A stretch of DNA of 64,000 bases from Nesterenkonia aurantiaca (GTDB lineage: Bacteria > Actinomycetota > Actinomycetes > Actinomycetales > Micrococcaceae): contig NZ_SOAN01000001.1 in assembly GCF_004364585.1 (NCBI RefSeq), positions 62,001 through 126,000 of the forward strand. The letters are read 5' to 3'. The translations under genes were made by a program, and so were the position numbers. Each line of letters begins with the position of its first letter. Positions within the stretch are counted from its first letter, which is position 1. Of the stretch, positions 1-8,603 are shown one piece after another. Under the pieces are notes generated by a model that had not been told where the DNA came from, did not search any database, and worked only from the letters and a program-made list of their open reading frames with translations.

Positions 1-133
1 CGAGTACCGACCCGCCGAACAGGAAGCCTGCGGCGGCGAGGAACAGCGCAGGGGTGACGCCGCGCCGGTCCAGCGGACCGGAGACTGCACTCCAGATGAT
101 GATGATCGCCAGTACCGTCGCTGCCACCACCAT
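1..133 (-). CDS. N-terminal fragment of a probable cation:proton antiporter (runs off left edge)
   Basis: A minus-strand frame opens at an ATG at 133 and stays open through 44 codons to the window edge. It reads MVVAATVLAIIIIWSAVSG, then PLDRRGVTPALFLAAAGF and FGGSVL. That is one hydrophobic helix, a short Arg-rich loop and the start of a second helix, the pattern of the first helices of CPA1/NhaP-type cation:proton antiporters, where a similar loop precedes a TAP-like motif. A purine-rich GCGGGA precedes the ATG. Only the beginning is visible, so the family call rests on topology and loop resemblance. Another polytopic membrane protein is possible. Confidence 0.5.
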   Translation of the reverse strand, partial: MVVAATVLAIIIIWSAVSGPLDRRGVTPALFLAAAGFLFGGSVL

Positions 134-305
134 GGGGTCCCGCTTCCGCTTGTGCCCTGTCCTGCAGCATCGGACAGTTCCTCGGACAGGATCCGGAGGT
201 CTGGGCCCGACGCTACCCGCGGATCCACCGCCGAGACAGGGACCAAGTACCCGCTGTGACCATCCCCTGCCGGAAACTCAGAGAAAGAGCCAGTGGATGG
301 CCTGG

Positions 306-491
306 GTCATCGCTGCCTCGCTCACACTGCACTCCTGGCTCCGCCAGGACGACATAGATCACGGACTCCGCTGCGGCCACACGACCCAGGAAACGGCTGA
401 GCTACTCGCAGCCCGCGCCAGGGTCCGACAGCTCGAGCAAGAAATCTCGATCCTCTGACGAACATCCACCTGGCTCGACGAGGAGCCTTGA
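306..491 (+). pseudogene. Decayed IS3-family transposase OrfA fragment
   Basis: In frame from about 306 the sequence reads LTLHSWLRQDDIDHG, then HTTQETAELLAARARVRQLE and QEISIL, followed by TGA. Beyond the stop the same frame continues RTSTWLDEEP. This matches the second half of IS3-type OrfA: the end of the helix-turn-helix (LHxWxRQ), a linker and the leucine-zipper segment whose normal continuation is ILRRAxxW. The N-terminal helix-turn-helix start and the whole OrfB integrase are missing. One base change (CGA to TGA) would explain the internal stop. No terminal repeats were found. It is a remnant, not an active element. Confidence 0.6.
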
Positions 492-507
492 ATCCGAGGG
501 GGACAGC

Positions 508-548
508 AAAAAGGCCCCCGACCTGGTGTTACCAGGTCGAGGGCCTTA
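508..548 (-). terminator. Rho-independent terminator of the initiator tRNA gene
   Basis: An inverted repeat (AAGGCCCTCGACCTGG / CCAGGTCGGGGGCCTT on the minus strand, loop TAACA) is followed on that strand by a run of five T. It lies 6 bases beyond the 3' end of the tRNA. Confidence 0.85.
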
Positions 549-553
549 TCTCG

Positions 554-627
554 TTGCGGGGGCAAGATTTGAACTTGCGACCTCCGGGTTATGAGCCCGG
601 CGAGCTACCGAACTGCTCCACCCCGCG
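554..627 (-). tRNA. Initiator tRNA-fMet (anticodon CAU)
   Basis: On the minus strand the sequence folds as a cloverleaf. The acceptor stem is CGCGGGG/CCCCGCA with discriminator A. The anticodon stem carries three G-C pairs around CTCATAA, and the T-arm is GCAAG-TTCAAAT-CTTGC. The unpaired C1-A72 and the GGG/CCC anticodon stem are the two hallmarks of bacterial initiator tRNA, so this is not the elongator. The CCA end is not encoded. It is a single-gene unit with its own promoter and terminator. Confidence 0.96.
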
Positions 628-640
628 TTGCGACTTGTTT

Positions 641-669
641 AGTCTACGCACACATTTCCTGTGTGCAAA
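641..669 (-). promoter_or_regulatory. Promoter of the initiator tRNA gene
   Basis: Minus-strand -10 TAGACT (641-646) and -35 TTTGCA (664-669) are separated by 17 bases and end 14 bases upstream of the tRNA 5' end. The spacer holds a perfect inverted repeat, GCACACA-N5-TGTGTGC (648-666), overlapping the -35 box. Confidence 0.7.
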
Positions 670-709
670 ATCAGAATGAACGACTTGGTGTGTGACCTCT
701 GACACCCGC

Positions 710-744
710 CTCCCCGTCCGGACCACGAGGGTCCGAACGGGGAG
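710..744 (-). terminator. Hairpin downstream of the UPF0182 gene
   Basis: A 15-pair stem with one mismatch (CTCCCCGTCCGGACC / GGTCCGAACGGGGAG, loop ACGAG) lies 32 bases beyond the stop of the minus-strand membrane-protein gene. No T-run follows, so intrinsic termination is uncertain. Confidence 0.5.
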
Positions 745-775
745 ATTCTGCGGGTTTCAGATCAGCTCCGGAGGA

Positions 776-3700
776 TCACTCCTCCAGGTCAGCCTCGGCC
801 TGCAGGGCATCATCGATGGCCTGCTGCAGCCGCTCCTGGGCCTCGCCATAGGTGGCGAAGTCACCGTCGGAGAGTGCCTCATCCGAGTCCTGGAGCGCCT
901 CGCCTGCGCGATCCAGGGCATCGTTCAGACGCTCCTGAGCGGGACCGGTCGGCGCGGTGGGACCTTCGGTCTCCTCGGCGTCGGTCTCATCCTCGGTGGT
1001 GGCCTCTTCCTCAGCAGGCGCCTCCTCCTCGGTGGCCGCGTCGTCCTCGGCCGGAGCGTCACCCTCGGGCACGTCCAGCTCGGAGTCCACGGCGTCACCG
1101 GTGACACCTGCGCCATCGGCCACAGCCGCGCCGGAGTCGCCGCCGAAGACCTGGTCGAGGGCCTCATCGAGGGTGTCGGCGAAGCCGACCTCCTCGCCAT
1201 AGGCGACCAGCACCTTGCGCAGCGCCGGGTAGGCGGCCGCGGTGCCGGTGGACTGCACGTAGACCGGCTGGACATACAGGATGCCGCCACCGGCAGGCAG
1301 GGTGATCATGTTGCCGTTGATCACCTCGGACGCGCCCTGACGCAGCAGGTTCAGCTCCTGCGAGATCTGCGAGTTCGAGTCGAAGTTCGCCTGAGTCTGG
1401 CCTGGGCCAGGCACTGCGGTGTCACGCGGAAGCTCGAGCAGCCGCAGCTGACCGTAGTCCTCCGCCTTGACCCCGTCCTCGCCGGTGCCGGCATCGCCGG
1501 CGGCGGCGAGGAAGCCGTAGAGCACGTTGCGCTGCTGGGCGCCCTCGGCGATCTGCGGGATGAATGTGCCGGTCAGCGAGAAGGAGGGCTCCTCCTGGTC
1601 CGGCATCTGCAGCGTCATGTAGTACGGCGGCTGCGCCATCGCGTTCTCGTCCTCGACCGTCGGGTCCGAGGGAACGGACCAGGCGTCGTTGTTCTCGTAG
1701 AACGTGCCGGGGTCAGTCACGTGGTAGCGACCGAGCAGCTCGCGCTGCACGCGGAACATGTCCTCGGGGTAGCGCACGTGATCCAGCAGCTCAGCCGACA
1801 TGTTCTCGTAAGGCTGCAGAGCCTCGGGGAAGACCTGCTGCCAGGCCCGCAGGATCGGATCCTCGGTGTCCCAGGCGTAGAGCTCCACCGAGCCGTCATA
1901 GGCATCGACGGTGGCCTTCACCGAGTTGCGGATGTAGTTGACCTGACCGGTGAGCATCGGGGCTCCCTGAGTCAGGGTATCCGTGGTGGCCTGCTCCAGC
2001 TGCTGCTGGGCCGAGTACGGGAAGTCGTTGGAGGTGGTGTAACCCTCCACGATCCACTTCACCCGGCCGTCGACGATCGCCGGGTAGACGTTCTGATCGA
2101 CGTCGAGGAACGGTGCGACTTCCTGCACCCGCTCCCGCGGCTCCCGGTCATAGAGGATCTGCGACTCTTCGTTCATGTCGCCGGAGAGCAGGATCTCTGG
2201 GGACTGGAACTGGATGGCGTAGACCAGCCGGTTGAACAGGCCGCCCACGGAGGGACCGCCCTCACCTTCGAAGGTGTAGACCGTCTCGGTCTCGGAGTCG
2301 GCCGACGCCGGACGGTCGAGCTCCAGCGGGTCGGCTCCCTCGGGTGCGCCGACGATCGAGTACTCCGGAGAGTTCTGACCGAAGTAGATGCGCGGCTCGT
2401 AGTCCTCATCTGAGGCGAGCTCACCACGGGTGGGGATGCCCTGCAGCGTGAAGCTGGGGCGTCCTTCGGGGGTGACGGTGTTGGCGTTGGCCGCGACCAG
2501 TCCGTAGCCGTGGGTGTAGATCAGGTGCCGGTTGACCCAGGAGGCGTCGGTGGGCACGTTCAGCTCACGAGCGGCGATGACCGTGTCGCGGCGTTCGCCG
2601 TCGATCTCATAGCGGTCGAAGCTCAGCGTCTCCGGGAAGGAGTAGTACTGGCGGAACTGCTGGAACTGCCCGAATGCGGCAGAGACCAGGTTCGGATCCA
2701 GCAGTCGGATGTTCTGCGTATTGGCAGCATCTTCCGCAAGCGCACCCGGTGTGGCGGATGCGTCGGCGTCGTAGCTCTCCTGCTCGATCTCGTGCAGGCC
2801 GTAGGCGTAACGGGTCAGTTCCATATTGCGCTCGATGAACGGGGTCTCCAGGGTGCGCTCCGAAGGCTGGACCTGGTACTCCTGGACGAAGAACGGGACC
2901 AGTCCGCCACCGATGATCGCAGTGATCAGCAGCATGGCGGAACCGATGATGGAGAAGCGCCAGCGTCCGGTGATGGCGGTGACGATGAAGATGGCTGCCA
3001 CCAGCACCGCGGCCACGGCCAGGATCGCCTGCGCCGGGATGACGGCGTTGACGTCGGTGTAGAGCGCGCCGGCCCAGGTGCCGCTCTGGTTCTGCAAGGT
3101 GGCGTAGCGGTCGAGCCACCAGTTCGCGCCCTGCAGCAGCAGGAACAGTGCGCCGGTCACGGCGATGTGCCAGCGGGCGGCCCTCTCGACCACGAACTTG
3201 CCGTTGGCCTCGATGCGGATGCCGCCGAAGAGGTAGTGGGTCAGGATGCCGGCGATGCCGGCGACCAGGACTGCCGAGATGAGGAAGCCGTTGATGAACC
3301 CGAGGAAGGGCAGGGTGAAGACGAAGAACGCGAAGTCCATCCCGAATTCGGGGTCTGTCATGCCGAAGGGCTGCTGGTTGATGAACAGCAGCACGTTCTC
3401 CCAGCTGCCCTGGGCCGCGGTGCCTGCGAAGAGGCCCATCAGCACGGGCAGGCCGATCATGAACAGGCGACGCATGGAGTTCAGCGTGCGCTGGTAGCGG
3501 ATCACCGATTCGTTCATCTGGTTCTGCTGGACCTGGGGCCGGTTGCGGAACGCCAGGAACAGGCTGAGCCAGACCAGGCCGGCCATGAGCAGGAACGCGA
3601 TCAGGAAGATCACGCCCCGGGCGATGCGCTCGGTCCAGAAGACGTCTTCATAGCCCAGCTGGTTGAACCAGAGGATCTCGGCGTAGAAGCCGGAAGACGC

Positions 3701-3895
3701 CACAAAAATGCCGATCAGCGCGGCGATGATGATGATCGTCAGCACCAATGCTGACGGCCGCCGCGGCCCGGAACTCCTCGCTGGCCGGTCGGAACCGGAC
3801 CCGCCGGAGTTGTCGCCGCCGTCCCCGCCCGGACCGGAGCCGAACAGGCCTCCGCCGAACGGGTTCGCGGACCCGAATCCCTGAGAGAAACTCAC
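776..3895 (-). CDS. UPF0182 family large membrane protein
   Basis: This 1039-residue protein of unknown function belongs to the UPF0182 (COG1615) family found widely in Actinobacteria. A Gly/Ser-rich N-terminus (1-45) precedes about seven membrane segments in the first 340 residues: ALVLTIIIIAALIGIFVASS, one near 95-115, pairs near 145-200 and 205-220, then helices to about 335. A large soluble, probably extracytoplasmic, region follows. The last 130 residues are an acidic Glu/Ala/Asp tail ending in coiled-coil-like sequence. The start is a GTG with CGAGGG seven bases upstream. It lies downstream of the PDZ protease gene on the same strand, separated by 157 bases that contain a tandem repeat. 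Confidence 0.92.
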   Translation of the reverse strand: MSFSQGFGSANPFGGGLFGSGPGGDGGDNSGGSGSDRPARSSGPRRPSALVLTIIIIAALIGIFVASSGFYAEILWFNQLGYEDVFWTERIARGVIFLIAFLLMAGLVWLSLFLAFRNRPQVQQNQMNESVIRYQRTLNSMRRLFMIGLPVLMGLFAGTAAQGSWENVLLFINQQPFGMTDPEFGMDFAFFVFTLPFLGFINGFLISAVLVAGIAGILTHYLFGGIRIEANGKFVVERAARWHIAVTGALFLLLQGANWWLDRYATLQNQSGTWAGALYTDVNAVIPAQAILAVAAVLVAAIFIVTAITGRWRFSIIGSAMLLITAIIGGGLVPFFVQEYQVQPSERTLETPFIERNMELTRYAYGLHEIEQESYDADASATPGALAEDAANTQNIRLLDPNLVSAAFGQFQQFRQYYSFPETLSFDRYEIDGERRDTVIAARELNVPTDASWVNRHLIYTHGYGLVAANANTVTPEGRPSFTLQGIPTRGELASDEDYEPRIYFGQNSPEYSIVGAPEGADPLELDRPASADSETETVYTFEGEGGPSVGGLFNRLVYAIQFQSPEILLSGDMNEESQILYDREPRERVQEVAPFLDVDQNVYPAIVDGRVKWIVEGYTTSNDFPYSAQQQLEQATTDTLTQGAPMLTGQVNYIRNSVKATVDAYDGSVELYAWDTEDPILRAWQQVFPEALQPYENMSAELLDHVRYPEDMFRVQRELLGRYHVTDPGTFYENNDAWSVPSDPTVEDENAMAQPPYYMTLQMPDQEEPSFSLTGTFIPQIAEGAQQRNVLYGFLAAAGDAGTGEDGVKAEDYGQLRLLELPRDTAVPGPGQTQANFDSNSQISQELNLLRQGASEVINGNMITLPAGGGILYVQPVYVQSTGTAAAYPALRKVLVAYGEEVGFADTLDEALDQVFGGDSGAAVADGAGVTGDAVDSELDVPEGDAPAEDDAATEEEAPAEEEATTEDETDAEETEGPTAPTGPAQERLNDALDRAGEALQDSDEALSDGDFATYGEAQERLQQAIDDALQAEADLEE

Positions 3896-3933
3896 GGATA
3901 AACCCTCGTCTCTATATATGTGCTTGGATACAT

Positions 3934-4018
3934 CGGTGCTGCTGGTTCTTCGATGCTGCTAGTTCTCCAGTGCCTCTGGTCCTTCGGTGCCGGTGAGGAA
4001 CCACTGCTGCTGGTGGGT
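3934..4018. repeat. 17-base tandem repeat in the leader of the UPF0182 gene
   Basis: Five 17-base units run head to tail from 3934. The first is CGGTGCTGCTGGTTCTT. Units 2, 3 and 5 match it at roughly 12-14 of 17 positions, and unit 4 is strongly diverged. The period is not a multiple of three and no gene covers it. It lies 39 bases upstream of the UPF0182 start codon. Confidence 0.7.
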
Positions 4019-4052
4019 CAGCGGGCTGACCCGGCTGGACCGGTTTCCCGGT

Positions 4053-5156
4053 TCAGCTTCCGCAGGGCTCGAGCCCTGCGAGGAAGTCTTCGTCTGAGTC
4101 GCGGACCGCCTCGACGATCGCGTGTCCTTCGGCTACATCCTCGACGGCGTAGGTCGCCAGTCCGTCGGGCACCCGCCCATCGAGTTCCGCGCAGTTCGCG
4201 GCCGGGACGAGGAAGTTCTCAATCCCCTGGGACCGCGCCCCGACGACCTTCTGGGCGATGCCGCCGATGGGTCCGACCGTACCGTCCGGATCCACCGTGC
4301 CGGTGCCGGCCCAGTCCTCGCCGCCGGTCATGGACCCCTCGGTCATCGAGTCCACGAGGCCGAGAGTGAACATCAGCCCCGCGCTGGGACCGCCGACGCC
4401 GTCAAGTTCGATGTCGACGTCCACGGGGAACACGAACTCGTTCCCGAGCATGATTCCCACGTAGTAGTCGCCATCTGCCTCTTGATAGGTGGGGACCTCG
4501 TAGTCGAGCTCCTCGCCATCACGAAGCACTGTCAATGCTACCGGCTGACCTGCGGCGGTGTTGACTGCGTCACGCAGTCCCTGAAGTCCGGTGATGGAGC
4601 TGCCGGCGGCGGCGGTGACCTGATCACCGGGCTGGAGCTGGTCGTCGGTGCCGACCTCGACCGCCTCGGCGGTGAAGTCGATGACGGAGAGCTGCTGGTC
4701 ATAGTCGATGCCCAGCTCGTTGAGTGCGGCAGCCACCGCAAGGTCCTGGGAGCTGGTCATCGCGGCGGTGTTCTGCTGCTGGACCTGCTCCGCGGTGGTG
4801 CCGGAGGGGTAGATCAGCTCGTGGGGCTGGATGTCGGTGCCCGGGTTCAGCCACCCTGTGACGGCCTCCGGGACCCGCACCGTGGAGGTGGGGGCACCGG
4901 CGACGAACACGGTGGTCAGGTTCAGCGAACCCTCCGTGGGAAAGGTCTCTTCTCCGTTGACGGAGATGACAGCCTGATCCTCGATCTCACCGATGGTGTT
5001 GAAGATCGGGCCAGGGCTCTCCACCAGGTAAGGGCTGGGCAGGAGGAGGCTGAGCAGCCCGATGATGAGCGCTGACGTGCCGGCCACCGCCTGCAGGCTT
5101 CTCCGCAGGCTCGGCCTCTTCGGTTTCAGGGTGCGCTCAGTCATGATGATCGGCAT
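4053..5156 (-). CDS. PDZ domain-containing Lon-like (S16) membrane-anchored protease
   Basis: A 367-residue YlbL-type protein: a basic N-terminus, one membrane anchor (about 27-43, ending LLLPSPYLVESPGP), a PDZ domain (about 150-225, LQPGDQVTAAAGSSITG) and a C-terminal Lon protease domain. The Ser-Lys dyad is visible: Ser258 in DGVGGPSAGLMF and Lys303 in GPIGGIAQKVVGAR. The active domain should face outside the membrane and cut exported or membrane substrates; natural targets are not evident. ATGs lie at 5156 and 5144. The first is used because AGGTG lies nine bases upstream; the second is possible. It precedes the UPF0182 gene on the same strand. Confidence 0.93.
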   Translation of the reverse strand: MPIIMTERTLKPKRPSLRRSLQAVAGTSALIIGLLSLLLPSPYLVESPGPIFNTIGEIEDQAVISVNGEETFPTEGSLNLTTVFVAGAPTSTVRVPEAVTGWLNPGTDIQPHELIYPSGTTAEQVQQQNTAAMTSSQDLAVAAALNELGIDYDQQLSVIDFTAEAVEVGTDDQLQPGDQVTAAAGSSITGLQGLRDAVNTAAGQPVALTVLRDGEELDYEVPTYQEADGDYYVGIMLGNEFVFPVDVDIELDGVGGPSAGLMFTLGLVDSMTEGSMTGGEDWAGTGTVDPDGTVGPIGGIAQKVVGARSQGIENFLVPAANCAELDGRVPDGLATYAVEDVAEGHAIVEAVRDSDEDFLAGLEPCGS

Positions 5157-5196
5157 CCATCATCGCACCTGTGACGAGCGTCCCTGGAAGATGACG

Positions 5197-6741
5197 TCAG
5201 GCCCCCGGGGACTTGCCGTCGTATCCGCCGTCGAGGAGCTTCTGCAGCTCCTCGTCGATCTTCGCGGTCTCTTCCTGGCGCTCCGCGCGGCGCTGCTGGA
5301 AGCCGGTGGGATCGTCGAGGTCCTTCTCGTCGGGCTGGACGTCGGGGTGACCCCAGACCTCATCGCGGCCGGACATCCCCTCGGTCTCGCGCAGGTGCGC
5401 CCAGAGGGCGGCGGCGTCACGGAGTCGGCGGGGGCGCAGCTCCAGTCCCACCAGCGCGGCGAAGGTGTCCTCCGCCGGTCCCCCGGAGGCACGACGGCGG
5501 TTCATCGTCTCGCGCAGCCGGGACAGCGATTCCAGGTGTTCGGCGGCCTGGGTGACGACGTCGTCCACCCAGCCCTCGACCAGCGCCAGTGTGGTCTCGA
5601 TCCGCTTGAGCGCGGCCTCCTGCATGGGGGTCCGCTCCTCCGGGAAGAGGCCCTCCCCGAGGATCGAGTTCATCGCCTCCGGGTTGTTCGGATCCATCTG
5701 GCTGGCGGCCTCTTCAATCCGGTCCATGTCGATGTGGATCCCTGCGGCGTACTGGCCGACCGCGTTGAACAGGTCCTGCTCGAGCCAGGGGGCGTTGTTG
5801 AACAGGCGCATCCGGGCGGCTTCACGCAGCGCCAGGTAGAGCAGCACCTCGCGCTTGTCCACGCTGAGGCCCTTGCTGAACTCGCTCACGTTCTTGGGCA
5901 GCAGCGCGGTGGTGTTGCCGGCCAGCGGCAGCCCGGTGTCCGAAGAGGAGACGACCTCCTTGGCGAGTGCACCCACGGCCTGGCCGAGCTGCATGCCGAA
6001 GGCCATGCCGCCCATGGACTCGATCATTCCGGTGATCTGCTGCGCTCCGGCTCCGCCCATCATGGACTCGAGCTCCGGGGGAAGCCCGGAGCCCTGTTCG
6101 CCGAGCTGATCCTTGATGGCGCTGCCCAGCGCCTTGGAGACCGATTCGGCCACCGGTTCGGTCAGCCGCTTCCAGGATTCGAAGGTCTCCTCCACCCACT
6201 GGGCGCGGGACCAGGCCTGGCCGATCTGCCCGGCGGTCTCGAAGGTGGTGGCGCCGTCGAGCCACATGTCAGCCAGGCGCAGCGCGTCGTCGATCTCCTT
6301 GCGCTCGGCGGCCGAGACGCTGGGATCATCCCCGGCGGCGGCCTGACGGGCGGCCTGGCGCGCCATGGACCAGTTGACTGGCCCCTTGTCCTCCTCGGAG
6401 GGGTTCTGCATGGCGGAGAACATGGACTGGACCTGTCCCATGATCTGCTGCATCATCTGCGGGTTCATATCGGCCATGCCGGGGATCTGCGAGGGGTCGA
6501 ACCCGGGAGGGAAGCCGGGGAACCCGCCCGCCTCGCCGGAGCCTGCTGCGCCGGGCGCACCAGGGGTGCCGGTGAACCCGATGCTGGGACCACGCTTGGC
6601 GGCGTCGTCCTTGTCCGCGTCATCGCCGGGGGTCTGGCCGGGCATCTGCCCGCCGAAGAGCTGTTTGAAGAACTCCTCCATGGGGTCACGTGGGTCTTCC
6701 CCGTTGCCCTGGTCGTTGTTGCCGGAGTTGTTCTGGCTCAT
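5197..6741 (-). CDS. DUF2342 / zincin-like family protein
   Basis: A 514-residue member of the actinobacterial DUF2342 family, often annotated as zinc-dependent metalloprotease or putative hydrolase. A Gly/Pro/Met-rich N-terminus (1-100) precedes an all-helical region. The stretch ALREAARMRLFNNAPWLEQD (about 270-290) occupies the place where zincins carry HExxH. No HExxH is present, so protease activity should not be assumed. The start is supported by AGGGAG six bases before the ATG. The gene lies between the PDZ protease and an E1-like gene, all on the minus strand, an order I recall as common in Micrococcales. Confidence 0.85.
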   Translation of the reverse strand: MSQNNSGNNDQGNGEDPRDPMEEFFKQLFGGQMPGQTPGDDADKDDAAKRGPSIGFTGTPGAPGAAGSGEAGGFPGFPPGFDPSQIPGMADMNPQMMQQIMGQVQSMFSAMQNPSEEDKGPVNWSMARQAARQAAAGDDPSVSAAERKEIDDALRLADMWLDGATTFETAGQIGQAWSRAQWVEETFESWKRLTEPVAESVSKALGSAIKDQLGEQGSGLPPELESMMGGAGAQQITGMIESMGGMAFGMQLGQAVGALAKEVVSSSDTGLPLAGNTTALLPKNVSEFSKGLSVDKREVLLYLALREAARMRLFNNAPWLEQDLFNAVGQYAAGIHIDMDRIEEAASQMDPNNPEAMNSILGEGLFPEERTPMQEAALKRIETTLALVEGWVDDVVTQAAEHLESLSRLRETMNRRRASGGPAEDTFAALVGLELRPRRLRDAAALWAHLRETEGMSGRDEVWGHPDVQPDEKDLDDPTGFQQRRAERQEETAKIDEELQKLLDGGYDGKSPGA

Positions 6742-6890
6742 CGGACGCTCCCTGTGGTGATCCTGGTTCGGCCTGAGAAACTCCAGCGTATCCAGCGCGG
6801 CTCGGTGATGTCTGTATGAGCGCGGTCAGTTCGCCACAGGATGAAGTCTTCGGTTCTACGTTGACGGTGGGCGTGGCGCTCCGGATCTGT

Positions 6891-7883
6891 TCACCCGGGT
6901 CCAGGAGTGCGCAATCGGCACTCACATTCCGGATGCGCGGTCACCGGCTCCAGGCTGAGCCACCCGGTCGCGGCGCCGAGCCCGATCTTGCGCGCCGCGG
7001 TCTGCGGCATGAACTGCCCATCGATGACGAGTTGGATCTCGCGGGCCAGCAGGCTCGCCACCACCGCCGCAGCGGATTCCTGCGCGGGTGCCGCATGCCC
7101 GGCGAAGCCGAGGTCCTCCTCGAAGAAGCTGCTCCGTTCCTCGATCGGGGCCTCTTCTGCGAGCGCGGCCTGCGCCGCCGTCCAGTGTGGGTCGGATGCG
7201 GTGCCGTGCAGCTCCAAGCACTGCGGGCAGGGTCCGCGCTCACGGCTGAGCAGCGGTCCGATCTGCCACTCCTCAAGGTGGTGCACCACCGGCAGCACCA
7301 GCCGGGCCCGGGCGGCGGCGGCGAAGAGTCGCGCAGGGTCGACGGCGCGCGCTGCGAAGATCACGTGGATGTCCACCGGTTCCTGCGGCAGCCCGGGGGC
7401 GGCGGCCTCCGGGGTGGCCGGTGGTTGCGGGGGCAGCACCGAGCAGGTGATCACGGTCATCTCGGGGTTCTGCCGCAGGCAGGAGCGCCGGACCGCTCCG
7501 GCGCGGGTTTGACCGACGGCCGCCGCCGGATACCCATCCGCCACGTCCTCACGGTCCACCGGGTGATCGTCGCGCAGCAGCAATAGACCCAGCGGCAGGC
7601 GGGCCAGCTGTTCGGCGAGCAGCGCGCCCGGGCGGGGCAGCCCGTCGATCAACACCGCCGCCAGCTGACGCCTCGCCCGCACCCGGAGCCCCTGCTCGGC
7701 GGTGCCGGGGGCGGCGGCGGCTTCGACGATCCCGCCGGCGGTCCGGGCCTCTCCGAGGCGTTTCAGGGTCTGCTGCGCCGGGCCGATGATCCGCGCCGCC
7801 TGCGCCCCGGCGCCGAGCTGAACGGTGCGCGCGTCGAGCACGAAGGCCTGACTCCAATCCCCTGGCACTGTCCCCGGCAACAT
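6891..7883 (-). CDS. Orphan E1/ThiF-like protein resembling a TOMM cyclodehydratase leader-binding subunit
   Basis: A 330-residue protein with weak similarity to the E1-like (ThiF-superfamily) proteins that present peptides to YcaO cyclodehydratases. The diagnostic part is a split four-cysteine zinc site: CPQCLELHG (Cys219, Cys222) and AHPECECRL (Cys320, Cys322). The segment after the first pair, HGTASDPHW, matches the conserved LHRxxRDPxW of that group. No YcaO, precursor peptide or dehydrogenase lies nearby, and a Gly-rich nucleotide loop is not obvious, so the protein is probably catalytically degenerate. It is divergent from the YgjP-like gene at 7957. The start codon is uncertain. Confidence 0.6.
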   Translation of the reverse strand: MLPGTVPGDWSQAFVLDARTVQLGAGAQAARIIGPAQQTLKRLGEARTAGGIVEAAAAPGTAEQGLRVRARRQLAAVLIDGLPRPGALLAEQLARLPLGLLLLRDDHPVDREDVADGYPAAAVGQTRAGAVRRSCLRQNPEMTVITCSVLPPQPPATPEAAAPGLPQEPVDIHVIFAARAVDPARLFAAAARARLVLPVVHHLEEWQIGPLLSRERGPCPQCLELHGTASDPHWTAAQAALAEEAPIEERSSFFEEDLGFAGHAAPAQESAAAVVASLLAREIQLVIDGQFMPQTAARKIGLGAATGWLSLEPVTAHPECECRLRTPGPG

Positions 7884-7943
7884 GTACCCATGGTGTCAAG
7901 GTTGGAATCGGCCGACGGAGTTTTCCACAGTCTTGGGCCGGGC

Positions 7944-7949
7944 TAGGCT
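7944..7949 (+). promoter_or_regulatory. -10 box for the YgjP-like gene (leaderless)
   Basis: TAGGCT lies 7 bases before the ATG at 7957. TTTCCA at 7922-7927 is a weak -35. There is no Shine-Dalgarno sequence between them and the ATG, which implies a leaderless mRNA and supports this start over the upstream ATG at 7882. Confidence 0.5.
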
Positions 7950-7956
7950 CCTGGGC

Positions 7957-8502
7957 ATGGCGTCGCGGCAGCTTCAGCAACAGCAAGAGATCACGGTGGA
8001 CGGCCAGCAGGTGCTGGTGGTGCGCTCGGCTCGGCGCACCCGGACCATCACCGCTGATCAGGTCGCGGGGACCCTGCGTCTGCGGGTCCCGGTGCGGCTG
8101 AGTCAGCGCGAGATCGAAGATCACGCCCGGGCGTTCCAGAAGAAGCTCAGCCGCCGGGCGGCCCGGCGGCCGCGCAGCGACGAGGAACTGGCGCAGCGCG
8201 CCCGCGCGCTCTCCACCCGGTACTTCGACGGTGTCCCGCAGCCGCAGGCGGTGAGCTGGTCCACCCAGCAGCACCAGCGCTGGGGCTCCACGACCTCGAC
8301 CACCGGCACCATCCGGCTCTCGGCACGGCTGCGCGAGATGCCGGTCTGGGTCCAGGACTCGGTGCTGGTCCACGAGTTGGCGCACCTGATCGAGCCCGGG
8401 CACGGAGCGGAGTTCAAGGCGCTCATCGCGAAGTACCCGCGCACCGCGGAGGCCGACGCGTTCCTGGCCGGGGTCAGCTGGGCGGATCGCCACGCCGACT
8501 GA
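7957..8502 (+). CDS. YgjP-like (M48 / DUF45) metallopeptidase
   Basis: A 181-residue member of the COG1451 YgjP family. The zinc site is HELAHLIEPGHGAEF: His139, Glu140, His143 and His149. The family motif before it (WGSTTSTTGTIRLSARL, about 109-125) is also present. The length matches the family, and no membrane segment or signal peptide is present, so it should be cytoplasmic; its substrate is unknown. An ATG at 7882 would add 25 residues but overlaps the divergent neighbour. The ATG at 7957 is preferred because homology and the -10 box both point to it. Confidence 0.88.
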   Translation: MASRQLQQQQEITVDGQQVLVVRSARRTRTITADQVAGTLRLRVPVRLSQREIEDHARAFQKKLSRRAARRPRSDEELAQRARALSTRYFDGVPQPQAVSWSTQQHQRWGSTTSTTGTIRLSARLREMPVWVQDSVLVHELAHLIEPGHGAEFKALIAKYPRTAEADAFLAGVSWADRHAD

Positions 8503-8603
8503 GCCCGGCCAGGGGGTGCGTAGTAGTGCAGGTGCGGTGCCGCGGCACCGGACTGTGGCTCGATGGCACGCCGAGGCCACCGAGACTGGGGACTTTTGGG
8601 GCA

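Noticed and set aside
1-627. Complete insertion sequence at the left end
   Set aside because: Only part of OrfA is recognisable; no OrfB, terminal inverted repeats or target duplication was found.
692-2413. Long plus-strand open frame opposite the UPF0182 gene
   Set aside because: It is a compositional shadow of the antisense strand: Leu/Arg/Gly-rich sequence, no domain, no ribosome binding site. The same holds for the frames at 2510-3754, 11386-13479 and 25612-28284.
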